The notes under the pieces are model-generated. The model had not been told where the DNA came from. It worked only from the letters and a program-made list of their open reading frames with translations, and made no database searches. From the NCBI RefSeq assembly GCF_022559625.1, contig NZ_CP042288.1, positions 3,048,155-3,112,154 on the forward strand: a stretch of 64,000 nt of DNA, given 5' to 3'. The position numbers were made by a program, and so were the translations under genes. The first letter of the stretch is position 1; each line of letters begins with the position of its first letter. The DNA is from Aquisalinus flavus. Lineage in GTDB: Bacteria; Pseudomonadota; Alphaproteobacteria; Caulobacterales; Parvularculaceae. This document shows positions 32,875 to 42,231 of this stretch, piece after piece.

Positions 32875-35009
32875 TGTCGGCAACGCCGTTCGATCCGCCG
32901 CGACCGCCCGAGGCCGCGCTGGCCATGCCGGCGCAGGATTTCGGCGCGCCGGGTGCCAGTGGCTATGCTGTCGCCGGGACGAAGGGATCGAGTATCTGGC
33001 GCAAGGGGTTCGTCGGCGGTGCCGCGTCCACCCTGACCGCCTGGGGCGCGATGGACATGTACCGCGTCCTTGATGTCGGCGGCATGACCGCGCTGGAATG
33101 GGCGCTGCTCATCGTCTTTACCCTGAACATCGTATGGATCTGCTTCGCCTTTGTCAGCGCCACGATCGGTTTCCTGACGCGGCTGGTCCAGATCCTGATA
33201 GACCGCGAATGGCGCGGCGATGCGCCGCTCAAGAGCCGCAACGTCGTCGCCTTCCCGATCTACAATGAAGATATCAGGCGCATTGCCGCGACGATCGAGA
33301 CGATAGCCGCCGCCCTGCATGAGCGAGCCCCCGGCCATTTTGAGTGCTTTATCCTGTCCGATACGACGAATCCGGACATTGCGCTGCTCGAGGAGGAAGC
33401 GTTCCTGCGGATCCGCCAGCGCCTGCCGGAAGGGGCGCGGGTCTTCTACCGCCGGCGCACCATCAACCGTGCACGTAAGTCCGGCAATGTCGAGGATTTC
33501 ATCTCCCGCTGGGGCGGCCGCTACGACCACATGATCGTCTACGATGCCGACAGCTATATGGAGGCCGAGACGCTGATCGAGATGGCCCGGCGGATGGAGG
33601 CAGATCCCGGCGCGGGCCTGATCCAGACCGTGCCCAAGCTGATCGGGGCGACCACCGTGTTCGGGCGGGCGCAGCAATTCGCTGCCAATCTCTACGGCCC
33701 CCTGCTGGGCACCGGCGTTGCCTGGTGGGCGCAGAAAGAAGGCAATTTCTGGGGCCATAACGCGATTATCAGGCTAAAGGCATTTGCCGCCGCCGCCGGC
33801 CTTCCGGCGCTGCCCGGCAAGGCGCCGTTTGGCGGCAATATTCTCAGCCACGACTTCGTCGAGGCAGCGCTGCTGCGCAAGGCCGGCTGGACGGTCAATA
33901 TCGCCGCTGACCTGAAGGGCTCCTACGAGGAATGCCCGCCGACGATCATTGACCTGACAATCCGTGACCGGCGCTGGTGCCAGGGCAATCTTCAGCATGC
34001 GGCGGTCCTGATGCGTGGCCGCGACATCCCGTGGACCAATCGCCTGCACCTGATGATCGGCGTCATGTCCTATCTCGCCTCGCCGCTCTGGCTGCTGCTG
34101 ATCATGGTCGGCATGGCGCTGTCGCTGCAGGGCAAGTTCCTGCAGCCCGAGTATTTTGGCGGCCAGATAACCCTGTTCCCGAACTGGCCGGTGATCGACT
34201 ATGTTCGCGCCCTGACGCTGTTCGTCGCGACGATGGGCATCCTGTTTGCGCCCAAGATCTATGGCATGATCCTCGGCCTCGTGAATCCGCTCTGGCGACG
34301 CTCCGTCGGGCCGGTGAAGATAGTGCTTGGCGTGCTGACGGAAATGATCATTTCAATCCTTGTCGCCCCGATCCTGATGGCGGCGCAGACCTCTGCCGTG
34401 TTTTCCATTCTTTCCGGGCGCGACACGGGCTGGGCACCGCAGCGGCGCGAAGGCGATGACTATTCGGTCGGTGATGTGATGCGCCGTCATGGGCTGACCA
34501 TGGCCTTCGGCGTCATACTGATCGTCTCCGCCTTCATCATCTCGCCGGTTTTCGCGGCGTGGCTGGCGCCTGCCGCCATCGGCATGATCTTCGCCGGTCC
34601 GATTTCCCTGTGGACCGGCGCAGCGGGGCCGGGCAGGCGGTTTCGCAAGATCGGTCTCCTCTCCGTGCCGGAAGAAAAATCGCTGCCGCCGGCCTATGCC
34701 GCGGCACAGGAGGCGCGGGCGGCCTATGGCGACCTGACCGCGCTGCGCTTCGACCAGATCATCGATAATCCTCCGGCCCTGGCGCGGCGCCAACCCCTGG
34801 TCGACATGCACTGGCACCTCGCCGACGGCCAGGTGCATGAGGCGCTCGCCCTCGCCCGGGCGCGGCTCGACTTCATCGCCGATACCGGCAAGGCCGTCGG
34901 CTTTCTCAGCCAGGGCGAGCGTATGGCCCTGCTGAACGATCCCGGCAGCCTGCAAATGCTGGCCGACCGTCTGAGCGCGGCCAGAAAGCTGCCCGCCACC
35001 GGCACCTGA
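32874..35009 (+). CDS. opgH: Glucan beta-glucosyltransferase OpgH
   Basis: A 711-residue inner-membrane GT2 glycosyltransferase that builds the beta-glucan backbone from UDP-glucose. Two N-terminal transmembrane segments flank residues 45-100. The catalytic domain has AFPIYNED, the Asp-X-Asp-like YDADSYME, GHNAIIRL, and the acceptor motif RRWCQGNL. Several C-terminal membrane helices and a cytosolic tail follow. The ATG overlaps the opgG stop and has GGAG 6 bases upstream; a start four codons earlier would overlap opgG further. It is the usual partner of opgG. Confidence 0.92.
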   Translation: MSATPFDPPRPPEAALAMPAQDFGAPGASGYAVAGTKGSSIWRKGFVGGAASTLTAWGAMDMYRVLDVGGMTALEWALLIVFTLNIVWICFAFVSATIGFLTRLVQILIDREWRGDAPLKSRNVVAFPIYNEDIRRIAATIETIAAALHERAPGHFECFILSDTTNPDIALLEEEAFLRIRQRLPEGARVFYRRRTINRARKSGNVEDFISRWGGRYDHMIVYDADSYMEAETLIEMARRMEADPGAGLIQTVPKLIGATTVFGRAQQFAANLYGPLLGTGVAWWAQKEGNFWGHNAIIRLKAFAAAAGLPALPGKAPFGGNILSHDFVEAALLRKAGWTVNIAADLKGSYEECPPTIIDLTIRDRRWCQGNLQHAAVLMRGRDIPWTNRLHLMIGVMSYLASPLWLLLIMVGMALSLQGKFLQPEYFGGQITLFPNWPVIDYVRALTLFVATMGILFAPKIYGMILGLVNPLWRRSVGPVKIVLGVLTEMIISILVAPILMAAQTSAVFSILSGRDTGWAPQRREGDDYSVGDVMRRHGLTMAFGVILIVSAFIISPVFAAWLAPAAIGMIFAGPISLWTGAAGPGRRFRKIGLLSVPEEKSLPPAYAAAQEARAAYGDLTALRFDQIIDNPPALARRQPLVDMHWHLADGQVHEALALARARLDFIADTGKAVGFLSQGERMALLNDPGSLQMLADRLSAARKLPATGT

Positions 35010-35055
35010 CATTGCCTGTAGACGCCTGCGCCGGAGGGCGTATCCTGCGCAGCCG

Positions 35056-35484
35056 ATGATGCTCCTTCTCTATCTTGCGGGATCCGCGCTCGCTATCGGC
35101 CTGATCGCCCTGTTGATGCACCGGCTTGGCCACTCGGCCGAACATCAGTTCGCCGACGAGGCTGCCGCTCGCGACGCGTTTCTGGAAGAGTTCCCCGACG
35201 CCGGTGTCAGCCGCCTCGACCTCGGCGCCAATGGCCGGGCGGCGCTCCTCGAATTGCAGGACGGATATGGCCTGATCCGGGCCATGGGCCGGTTTTCACT
35301 GGCCCGCCAGTTCGCCCTGGCGGACATCGCCCGCCTCTCGCGCCGCGGGGCGTCGTTGCAACTGCGGCTGACCGATTATGCCGACCCGGTCTTTGTGATA
35401 GACTTCGGTGACGAGACGACAGCGACGCGGTGGCAGAGCCTGTTGAGTTTCGACACGATCGGAACACGGGAAAAGACCGGATAG
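35056..35484 (+). CDS. Small membrane-anchored protein of unknown function
   Basis: A 142-residue protein. One N-terminal transmembrane helix (LLLYLAGSALAIGLIALLM) is followed by a soluble region with DEAAARDAFLEEFPDAGVSRLDLGANGRAALLEL and a strand-rich end (VFVIDFGDETTATRW). I do not recognise the family with confidence. It lies 46 bases after opgH and 2 bases before the desaturase-family gene, so it is probably part of one transcript with both. ATG at 35059 is an alternative start. Confidence 0.6.
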   Translation: MMLLLYLAGSALAIGLIALLMHRLGHSAEHQFADEAAARDAFLEEFPDAGVSRLDLGANGRAALLELQDGYGLIRAMGRFSLARQFALADIARLSRRGASLQLRLTDYADPVFVIDFGDETTATRWQSLLSFDTIGTREKTG

Positions 35485-35486
35485 AG

Positions 35487-36506
35487 ATGAATAATCTGAC
35501 CGACATGCCTGACCTGCCGGATATTGCGAGCTATGCTGCGCCGATCTACGTCGCGCTGATCATCGCGGAGATCCTGTTCGTGCACCTTCGCCGGGTAAAG
35601 GGCAGCTATGAAACGCGCGATGCCTCGACCTCGATCGCGATGGGGCTCGGCAATGTCACGTCGGGGATTATTTTCGCGACCACGGTCTATGCCGGCATCT
35701 TCGCTTTCTTCCTGTGGCTTTATCGTTTTGCCCCGGTGAAGTGGGAATTCGGCATTCTCTCCATGGTCGCCTGCTTCGTGCTCGACGATCTGAGATATTA
35801 CTGGGTTCACCGCTTCAGCCACACGATCCGCTGGGGCTGGGCAGACCACGTGATCCACCACTCGTCGCAGCATTTCAACCTGTCCACGGCGCTGCGCCAG
35901 CCCTGGTTCTCCTTCGCCAAGGGCTATTTCGTCTCGGTGATCCCGCTGGTGCTGCTCGGGTTCCATCCGGCGATGATCGCCTTTGCCGGGTCGATCAACC
36001 TGTTCTACCAGTTCTTCATTCATACCGAAGCGGTCGGCAAGATGCCGAAATGGGTCGAGGCGGTGATGAACACGCCGTCCCACCACCGGGTCCATCATGG
36101 CCGCAATGCGCGATATCTCGATTCAAACTATGCCGGGGTCTTCATCGTCTGGGACCGGCTGTTCGGCACCTTCGTCGAGGAGGATGAAACCCATCCGGTG
36201 CGCTACGGTATCGTGAAGAATATCGGCACCTACAATCCGCTCAGGGTCGCCACCCATGAATATGTCGGCATCTGGCGCGATGCGACGCTGCCCGGCCTCA
36301 GCCTGCAACAGCGGCTCGCCTATGTCTTCGCGCCGCCGGGCTGGAGCCATGATGGCAGCCGAAAGAGCTCTGCCGAAATCAAGGCGGATTTCGTCCGCCG
36401 CAATCCGGACGAGGCGGGAAAGCCCGGTCTAGGGGGCTTCATCTCGACGGTTCCGGCTGCGGCGTCGGATATCCCGGACCTGCCCTCCGAGCCGGCGTCC
36501 CGCTAG
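35487..36506 (+). CDS. Sterol desaturase / fatty acid hydroxylase family protein
   Basis: A 339-residue integral membrane di-iron enzyme. The histidine clusters are HRFSH, HHSSQHFN and HHRVHHGRN, set between four or five hydrophobic segments, which is the family signature. These enzymes hydroxylate or desaturate lipids, carotenoids or related substrates at the membrane. The ATG at 35487 directly follows the upstream gene; its ribosome site (GGATAGAG) is close. The substrate is unknown; the opg neighbours do not decide it. Confidence 0.87.
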   Translation: MNNLTDMPDLPDIASYAAPIYVALIIAEILFVHLRRVKGSYETRDASTSIAMGLGNVTSGIIFATTVYAGIFAFFLWLYRFAPVKWEFGILSMVACFVLDDLRYYWVHRFSHTIRWGWADHVIHHSSQHFNLSTALRQPWFSFAKGYFVSVIPLVLLGFHPAMIAFAGSINLFYQFFIHTEAVGKMPKWVEAVMNTPSHHRVHHGRNARYLDSNYAGVFIVWDRLFGTFVEEDETHPVRYGIVKNIGTYNPLRVATHEYVGIWRDATLPGLSLQQRLAYVFAPPGWSHDGSRKSSAEIKADFVRRNPDEAGKPGLGGFISTVPAAASDIPDLPSEPASR

Positions 36507-36608
36507 ATCAACCTGCCTTCAAATGGAATCATTTGAAGGCAGGAAAGTTGATCGCTTCCAAAGTGTTAGAGCAGCTCCTCTGCGTCCATCCAGACGCAGG
36601 CCGCTCTA
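36506..36608. repeat. Two strong hairpins after the desaturase-family gene
   Basis: CCTGCCTTCAAAT (36512-36524) pairs perfectly with 36531-36543 around a 6-base loop, with outer GATCAA/TTGATC arms. A second structure pairs TAGAGC (36568-36573) with GCTCTA (36603-36608) around CTGCGTC/GACGCAG. They begin on the stop codon of the preceding gene. The rest of the gap to 36788 is the AT-rich leader of the receptor gene. No T-run follows either hairpin. Confidence 0.6.
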
Positions 36609-36788
36609 GGATTCATTAACCGTAAACGACCATCGCGATGACCAGAAAGTGTGAAGCTTTTTAGTCACACCTGACTGTGCATCTCGATGAAAGCAGCCCG
36701 TAGCTGCGGAGGGTACTTTGTAACAGTCTGTTTTTATGGCAATTTGACAGAAATTTGACGGTGCGATGAACGCACCCGGAGGAAACAA

Positions 36789-39392
36789 ATGAAAAACAGC
36801 AAAGCCCTGTTGATGGGCTCCAGCCTTCTCGTCGCTACTGCTATTGCCGCTTCGCCGGCGCTCGCCCAGGTCGACGAAATCATCATCACCACCCAGAAGA
36901 AAGAATCCACCCTGCTAGATACGCCGGTTGCCGTCAGTGCGGTCAGCGCCGACCAGATCGAGAAGGCCCAGATCAACAACATCCAGGACCTGCAGACGCT
37001 GACCCCGTCGCTGTCCGTTTACCAGCAGTCCGGTGCCGGCGTCGTCGGCTATGCGATCCGCGGTATCGGGACATCGTCCGACAATATTGGCCTCGAGCCG
37101 TCGGTCGGTGTCTTCGTCGACGGTGTCTACAAGTCGCGCCAGTCCGCCTCGATCAACGACTTCATCTCGCTCGAGCGCGTCGAGGTCATTCGCGGCCCGC
37201 AATCGACCCTGTATGGCCGCAACACGCCGGCCGGTGTCATCAGCTATACCACGCGCCTGCCGGCCAACGAGTTCGAGGCAATCGGCGAAGCGACGATCGG
37301 CAATTACAACAGCCGCATCCTCAAGGGCACGGTTTCCGGCCCGATCTCCGACACGGTCGGTTTCCGCGTCTCCGGCGTCCTGAACAAGCGCGACGGCTTC
37401 ATCGACAACATCGAACAGGGCGAGGACGTCAACAATCGCGACCGGTTCAATCTGCGCGGCCAGCTCTATTTCGAGCCGAGCGACAATTTCTCCTTCCGCC
37501 TGATCGGCGAGCATGGCGAGATCGACGAGGATTGCTGCGCGGCGCCATTCTCCTACAACCTGCCGGCCAACGCCGCCGCTGTCGCTTTCCTTGGCGGTAC
37601 TGTTCTTGACGACGAGGAAGAGCGCGAAGTGGCCTTCGATGGCGAGGTCAACACCATCCTGAAGACCAACGCCCTTTCCGGTACTGCGGAGTACCAGTTC
37701 GACAATGGCATCACGCTGACCTCGATCACTGCCTGGGATTCGCTCGAGGAAGACCGACGCATCGACCCGGACTTCACCAATCTGCGCACCTCCCGTCCGC
37801 GCCAGAACGTCAACGAGTATGATGTCTTCTCGCAGGAGATCCGTTTCGACGGCGAATTCGACCGCGCCCGCTGGCTGGCCGGGGCCTATTACTATTCGCA
37901 AGAGCTGTTCACGTCCCAGTCCCAGACCTATGGCGAGGACCTGCGTCCGTTTGCCGACCTGATCACCGCCAACGCACAGCTGCCCGGCGGGAGTGCGATC
38001 AGCTATGTCGAACTGTTCAATATGGAAGCGCCGGGTACCTATCTGGCTGCCGATGACGGCCTTGTCCTCGAGAGCTATGATGTCGAGACCGACAGCTATT
38101 CCGCCTTCGGCCAGGTCGAGTTCGACGTGACCGACCGCCTGACGCTGACCGGTGGTCTGCGCGTCGGTACCGAAGAGAAGAGCTCGACCGGCAATATCAA
38201 TGTCGATGACGAGTTCTCGGCGCTGACCGTTGACGACTTTGCCGCTGCCGGTAACCCGCTGCTCTTCCAAGAGGCTTTTGCCACGACATTCTTCGATGTC
38301 ACGGGTCTGGCGCCGACACCGGCAAACATCGCTGCTTTCGGTGGCTCCAGCCCGACCAATGCTGCTATCCTGGGGCAGATCCAAGCCGGCTCGCAGGCTT
38401 TTGCCAACGCCAACGACTCCGATCCGTCGGTCAACCCGCTGATCGGCCTGACGGCGTTGCAGTTCAACACGCCCGGCACCGCGACGCCGCAGGAAGTCTC
38501 CGATGACTTCGTCTCCGGCACGCTGATCGCCGACTATGCGGTCACCGACAATCTGAACGTCTATGCCAGCTATGCCCGCGGCTTCAAGGCCGGTGGCATC
38601 AACGTCTCGTTCGTGGCCTATGCCGACAACGCCTCGTCCTCGCCGACCTTCGATCCGGAAATCACGACCAGCTACGAGCTTGGCCTGAAAACCCGCCTGT
38701 TCGACAACCGCATGACGCTGAACGCGGCCCTGTTTGACCAGAAGGTCGAGGACTACCAGGACAACACGTTCAACGGCCGCGCCTTCGTGCTGCAGAATGC
38801 CGGTGAAGTCGGCATCCAGGGGCTGGAACTGGAATCGGTCATCGCGCCGACCCCGAACCTGACCATCAATGCCGGCTGGACCCACCTGTTCAAGGCCGAG
38901 TATGAGGAATATCTGCGTGGTTCCTGCCCGGCTGTCGCCGCGCCGGAAAACGTCGCCTATCTGCAGGGCCGTCCGGACAATGCCGAGACCGGCCTGTCGG
39001 CGCTCGACAACTGCATCATCAACGGCTTCCAGGATTCCTCCGGCCAGCCGCTGTCCGGTGCCCGCGAGGATGTCGCGTCGCTGTTCGCCACCTATGAAGG
39101 CGAAGCCGGCAATTATCCGTGGTTCATCCGCGGCGGTGCCTATCATTCGGGCGAAGTCCAGCTCGGCACCGACCAGGATCCGCGCAAGATCGAGGACGCC
39201 GTGACCCTGTTCAATGGCTCGATCGGTTTTTCCACGCCGGATGAGCGCGTTGAAGTCATGCTCTGGGGCCGCAACCTGACGGACGAGTATTACAATCAGG
39301 GTGCCTTTACCTCGGTCGGTGCACCGGGCAGCCTCAACGTCTATCCAGGTGATCCGCGGACCTTCGGCATCACGCTGCGCCTGAAGAACTAG
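36789..39392 (+). CDS. TonB-dependent outer-membrane receptor
   Basis: An 867-residue outer-membrane beta-barrel. A signal peptide ends at ASPALAQ (residue about 26). A TonB-box-like DEIIITTQ follows, then a plug domain with TPVAVSAVSADQIEKAQI, RGIGT and the LERVEVIRGPQSTLYGRNTPAG block. The barrel ends with an aromatic-rich strand and a final Asn (GITLRLKN). A strong ribosome site (GGAGGAAAC) precedes the ATG. It stands alone, with a long leader upstream. The CCAAPFSY loop and length fit the receptor type often used for carbohydrates or complex organics, but the ligand is not readable. Confidence 0.93.
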   Translation: MKNSKALLMGSSLLVATAIAASPALAQVDEIIITTQKKESTLLDTPVAVSAVSADQIEKAQINNIQDLQTLTPSLSVYQQSGAGVVGYAIRGIGTSSDNIGLEPSVGVFVDGVYKSRQSASINDFISLERVEVIRGPQSTLYGRNTPAGVISYTTRLPANEFEAIGEATIGNYNSRILKGTVSGPISDTVGFRVSGVLNKRDGFIDNIEQGEDVNNRDRFNLRGQLYFEPSDNFSFRLIGEHGEIDEDCCAAPFSYNLPANAAAVAFLGGTVLDDEEEREVAFDGEVNTILKTNALSGTAEYQFDNGITLTSITAWDSLEEDRRIDPDFTNLRTSRPRQNVNEYDVFSQEIRFDGEFDRARWLAGAYYYSQELFTSQSQTYGEDLRPFADLITANAQLPGGSAISYVELFNMEAPGTYLAADDGLVLESYDVETDSYSAFGQVEFDVTDRLTLTGGLRVGTEEKSSTGNINVDDEFSALTVDDFAAAGNPLLFQEAFATTFFDVTGLAPTPANIAAFGGSSPTNAAILGQIQAGSQAFANANDSDPSVNPLIGLTALQFNTPGTATPQEVSDDFVSGTLIADYAVTDNLNVYASYARGFKAGGINVSFVAYADNASSSPTFDPEITTSYELGLKTRLFDNRMTLNAALFDQKVEDYQDNTFNGRAFVLQNAGEVGIQGLELESVIAPTPNLTINAGWTHLFKAEYEEYLRGSCPAVAAPENVAYLQGRPDNAETGLSALDNCIINGFQDSSGQPLSGAREDVASLFATYEGEAGNYPWFIRGGAYHSGEVQLGTDQDPRKIEDAVTLFNGSIGFSTPDERVEVMLWGRNLTDEYYNQGAFTSVGAPGSLNVYPGDPRTFGITLRLKN

Positions 39393-39468
39393 GGGCCTGA
39401 AGACCTAGAGAACTCTGACACGGAGCGGCTACCTTGTGGTGGCCAGCACTCCAGCAGAGGGGAATGAG

Positions 39469-39494
39469 CGGCGCGTTCCATGCGGGACGCGCCG
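39469..39494 (+). terminator. Hairpin downstream of the TonB-dependent receptor
   Basis: CGGCGCGT (39469-39476) pairs with ACGCGCCG (39487-39494), about 75 bases past the receptor stop, followed by GTTCTGTATT. The stem is strong and the T-content modest; it is a plausible terminator. Confidence 0.4.
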
Positions 39495-39623
39495 TTCTGT
39501 ATTACAGCCCCTGGCTGCCAGGCATATGTCGCGGGGCGCTGTCATTTTCCGGTGGCGCTTGTGGTTGCCGCAGGGAGCGACGCTGCCTAGATAGGATTGA
39601 TCAACAAGACCAAGGGGCATTCC

Positions 39624-39932
39624 ATGGAAAATCTGATCGGCATGTTCGGCTTCATTCTCTACCGGCTTTCGGATCTGTTCATGCTGATCCTGCTGGTCTG
39701 GATCGTGCTGGGCTGGCTGCTCGCCTTCGGCGTGGTTTCCTGGCGCACGCCGCTGGTCTCCAGTGTCATGGGCTTTTGCGACGCGCTGATCGGCCCCTTG
39801 CTCAAGCCGATCAGGAAAATCATTCCGTCGATTGGCGGGCTCGATATTTCGCCGATCTTTCTGGTTATCGGCGTCGTGGCACTGCAAAATTATGTCTTCG
39901 CGCCGATGATGGTGATGGGCCGCGGTTACTAG
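39624..39932 (+). CDS. yggT: YggT family membrane protein
   Basis: A 102-residue protein with two hydrophobic helices around a conserved loop (SWRTPLVSSVMGFCDALIGPLLKPIRKIIPSIGGLDISPIF), the YggT signature, including the PLLxPIRxxIPxxGGxDxSP block. The family is widespread, often next to DUF167 genes as here, and has an unclear membrane role (osmotic tolerance or division links have been proposed). AAGGGG 6 bases before the ATG fixes this start over one 9 codons earlier. Confidence 0.9.
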   Translation: MENLIGMFGFILYRLSDLFMLILLVWIVLGWLLAFGVVSWRTPLVSSVMGFCDALIGPLLKPIRKIIPSIGGLDISPIFLVIGVVALQNYVFAPMMVMGRGY

Positions 39933-39984
39933 GGCCCGGCTTGCGCCTGCGCCCTAGCCGCAGACCCCACGGGCTGCCGCCATC

Positions 39985-40287
39985 ATGCCGATTGAAACCA
40001 TCATCGCCGTCCGCGTCCAGCCGAACGCCTCCCGCGACGCGGTGGAGGGATTTGGCCCCGATGCCGCTGGCGCGCCGGTGCTGAGACTGCGCATTACCGC
40101 CGTGCCGGACAAGGGCAAGGCGAACAAGGCCGTCGTCAAGCTGCTCGCCGCCGCCACGGGCTTGCCGAAATCTGCCATATCGATTATCGCGGGCGACAAG
40201 TCACGATCAAAGACGGTCCGCTTCGAGGCATCGCCTGATACCGTGCGGACAGCACTTGAAAATGCCAGCAAGGAACAAGGCTCATGA
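39985..40287 (+). CDS. yggU: DUF167 (YggU) family protein
   Basis: A 100-residue protein. The DUF167 signature is visible: [14 protein letters not shown] near the N-terminus, then [23 protein letters not shown] and a [14 protein letters not shown] end ([13 protein letters not shown]). The function of the family is not established. It follows yggT by about 50 bases and overlaps folD by four bases (ATGA). Confidence 0.9.
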   Translation: MPIETIIAVRVQPNASRDAVEGFGPDAAGAPVLRLRITAVPDKGKANKAVVKLLAAATGLPKSAISIIAGDKSRSKTVRFEASPDTVRTALENASKEQGS

Positions 40288-41177
40288 GCGCGAAGATCAT
40301 TGACGGCAAGGCCGTCGCCAAATCCGTCCGCGACGATGTTGCCGCCGGTGTTGCCGCGCTGGAGAAGGATCATGGCCTCGTGCCCGGTCTCGCCGTGGTG
40401 CTGGTCGGCGAGGATCCGGCGAGCCAGGTCTATGTCCGCAACAAGGGCATCGCCACGCGCGAGGCGGGTATGCGCTCGATCGAGCACAAGCTGCGGGCGG
40501 AAACGAGCCAGGACGAGGTCATCGCGCTGGTGCGCCGCCTCAATGGCGATGATGAAGTCGATGGCATCCTCGTGCAATTGCCGCTGCCGGACCATATCGA
40601 CGCCAATGCAGTGATCAACGAGATCGACCCCGACAAGGATGTCGACGGGCTGACCGAGGTCAATGCCGGGCGGCTGGTCCTCGGCAAGGAGGCCCTCGTA
40701 CCGTGTACGCCGCAGGGCTCGATCCTGTTGATCAAGACGGTGATGGAGGATATGTCCGGTGCCAATGCTGTGGTGCTGGGCCGGTCCATCCTTGTCGGCA
40801 AGCCGCTGGCGAGCCTGTTGCTCGCAGAGCATTGCACGGTGACGACGGCCCATTCGCGCACGCGCGGTGTCGAGGAGGTCTGCCGCCAGGCCGACATCCT
40901 GTGCGCGGCAGTTGGTCGCCCGGAGATCGTCAAGGGCGACTGGATCAAGCCGGGCGCGGTGGTGATCGATATCGGCATCAACCGCGTCGAGGCGCCGGAA
41001 CAGGGCCCGAACAGCGAAGCAAAGGGCAAGACGCGGCTGGTTGGCGATGTCGATTTTGACGCCGCGCGCGCGGTTGCCGGCGCGATCACGCCGGTGCCCG
41101 GCGGCGTCGGCCCGATGACCATTGCGTGTCTGTTGAAAAACACGCTGACGGCGGCGCGCCGCCGCCGCGGCCTGTAG
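40284..41177 (+). CDS. folD: Bifunctional methylenetetrahydrofolate dehydrogenase / methenyl-THF cyclohydrolase
   Basis: A 297-residue cytosolic enzyme that interconverts 5,10-methylene-THF and 10-formyl-THF. Signatures are [14 protein letters not shown] near residue 42-55, the catalytic-lysine region of this block, [10 protein letters not shown] near 93-102, [15 protein letters not shown] near 119-133, the cofactor segment [17 protein letters not shown], and a C-terminal [19 protein letters not shown]. It is coupled to the DUF167 gene. Confidence 0.96.
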   Translation: MSAKIIDGKAVAKSVRDDVAAGVAALEKDHGLVPGLAVVLVGEDPASQVYVRNKGIATREAGMRSIEHKLRAETSQDEVIALVRRLNGDDEVDGILVQLPLPDHIDANAVINEIDPDKDVDGLTEVNAGRLVLGKEALVPCTPQGSILLIKTVMEDMSGANAVVLGRSILVGKPLASLLLAEHCTVTTAHSRTRGVEEVCRQADILCAAVGRPEIVKGDWIKPGAVVIDIGINRVEAPEQGPNSEAKGKTRLVGDVDFDAARAVAGAITPVPGGVGPMTIACLLKNTLTAARRRRGL

Positions 41178-41255
41178 CTGCCTCACGCAGACTTGAACCT
41201 ATGCTTAACGATCCCCACCTGTAGAGCTGGTTCAGCTTCGACAGAGGGGCGCTTC

Positions 41256-41921
41256 ATGGCGACACATTCCCGCAGATTCTCCGGCAAGAAAGCCGGTCTC
41301 AAGGCGACGACTGCGGCTGGTGCCGCCGGCTTCGTCATCGCCGCCGCCGTTTTCGGCGTGCTCAGCAGCGCCGCAAAGGCCGCCCAGGCAGATGCGATCG
41401 AGCCGATGGACAAGGCAAGCGTCACGATGGACGAGGAGGCAAGCCTCGCCTGGGCCATGCCCGCCGCCGAGGCCGATCCACATCTTCTGGGACCGGACGC
41501 CCGGCGCTATGCCGCCTGGGCCGCGCTCGCCGGACTGATCTCCTCCGCCGTCGCGCTGATCGGTGCCAACCGCCTGCTAAACTGGCTCGCGGGGGCGGGG
41601 ACGGCGCTGGGCAAGGCCGGTGCTGCCGCCGCGAAGGCGCCGGTCAAGGCCGCAAGGGCGGCTGCCAAGGCGACCTCGAAAATCCTGAAAAAGCCGGGCC
41701 GCTGGCTGATCACCGTGGTCAGCCTGACCGTTTTCGCGCTGACCGGTGTCGCTTTCCTCGATATCCAGTGGGAAGCCGGCATGCTCGCCGGCGCCGGCCT
41801 CAGCGCCGCCGCCATCTGGGGCTGGACCAAGTCCGGCGATGCCATCGGCAGGGCGCTGGCCCCGCTGCGCGGTATGGGCGCAAAACAAGCCGAGCCTGAT
41901 GATCTCGCGGCCGCGGTTTAG
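41256..41921 (+). CDS. Membrane protein with a Lys/Ala-rich middle segment, unknown function
   Basis: A 221-residue protein of no family that I recognise. A basic N-terminus (SRRFSGKKAGLK) leads into a first hydrophobic helix (about 21-43). A second helix lies near 86-104 and a third near 151-168. Between the second and third lies a Lys/Ala-rich stretch (118-147) reminiscent of histone-H1-like tails. GAGGGG 6 bases upstream of the ATG fixes the start over one 21 codons earlier. It stands alone after folD. Confidence 0.62.
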   Translation: MATHSRRFSGKKAGLKATTAAGAAGFVIAAAVFGVLSSAAKAAQADAIEPMDKASVTMDEEASLAWAMPAAEADPHLLGPDARRYAAWAALAGLISSAVALIGANRLLNWLAGAGTALGKAGAAAAKAPVKAARAAAKATSKILKKPGRWLITVVSLTVFALTGVAFLDIQWEAGMLAGAGLSAAAIWGWTKSGDAIGRALAPLRGMGAKQAEPDDLAAAV

Positions 41922-42124
41922 GCAGTGTGCCATTACGGGACAAATCCGTTTAAAAACAATGAATTAGGGCGAAAATGACTGGCTCTTGCCCTAATTCCGC
42001 CTCAGTTCAGGACCATATATTTGTCAACGAAGTTTTCAGATTTGTGTCCGGCTGATCCCTCGATACAGATCTCCAGTTTGGCAGAATGCCAATGACGACC
42101 CTGAACTGACTTGCACAGACTATA
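41922..42124. other. AT-rich structured intergenic region, possible small RNA
   Basis: GAATTAGGGC (41961-41970) pairs perfectly with 41988-41997. TCAGTTCAGG (42002-42011) pairs perfectly with 42100-42109, enclosing about 88 bases that contain a small TTGGC/GCCAA hairpin (42078-42092). A T-run terminator follows at 42125-42159. No open frame is plausible. The layout, closed stem plus terminator, fits a small RNA on the plus strand, but it does not match a known RNA class that I can identify, and parts could be dispersed repeats. Confidence 0.35.
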
Positions 42125-42159
42125 AAAAATGCCCCCGCCACCCTGCGGAGGCATTTTTT
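42125..42159. terminator. Factor-independent terminator (works on either strand by sequence)
   Basis: AAAAAATGCC and GGCATTTTTT flank a GC-rich inner stem. On the plus strand the stem is followed by six T; on the minus strand the A-run gives the T-run. It lies 72 bases before rpe and would end whatever is transcribed from the structured region upstream. Confidence 0.78.
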
Positions 42160-42231
42160 ATTGGTAATGGGGCAGCCACACGGCCTACATCCCATTGCTC
42201 CGGCCCCTCGGTGCAGCTTATGGTGAGACCC

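Noticed and set aside
36915..39146. A 743-codon minus-strand frame opposite the TonB-dependent receptor
   Set aside because: The plus strand has signal peptide, plug, barrel and ribosome site; the antisense product has no recognisable motif.
42002..42109. Reading the closed stem as 6S RNA or tmRNA
   Set aside because: The bubble layout and conserved core of 6S RNA and the tRNA-like parts of tmRNA could not be found, so only an unnamed RNA is suggested.
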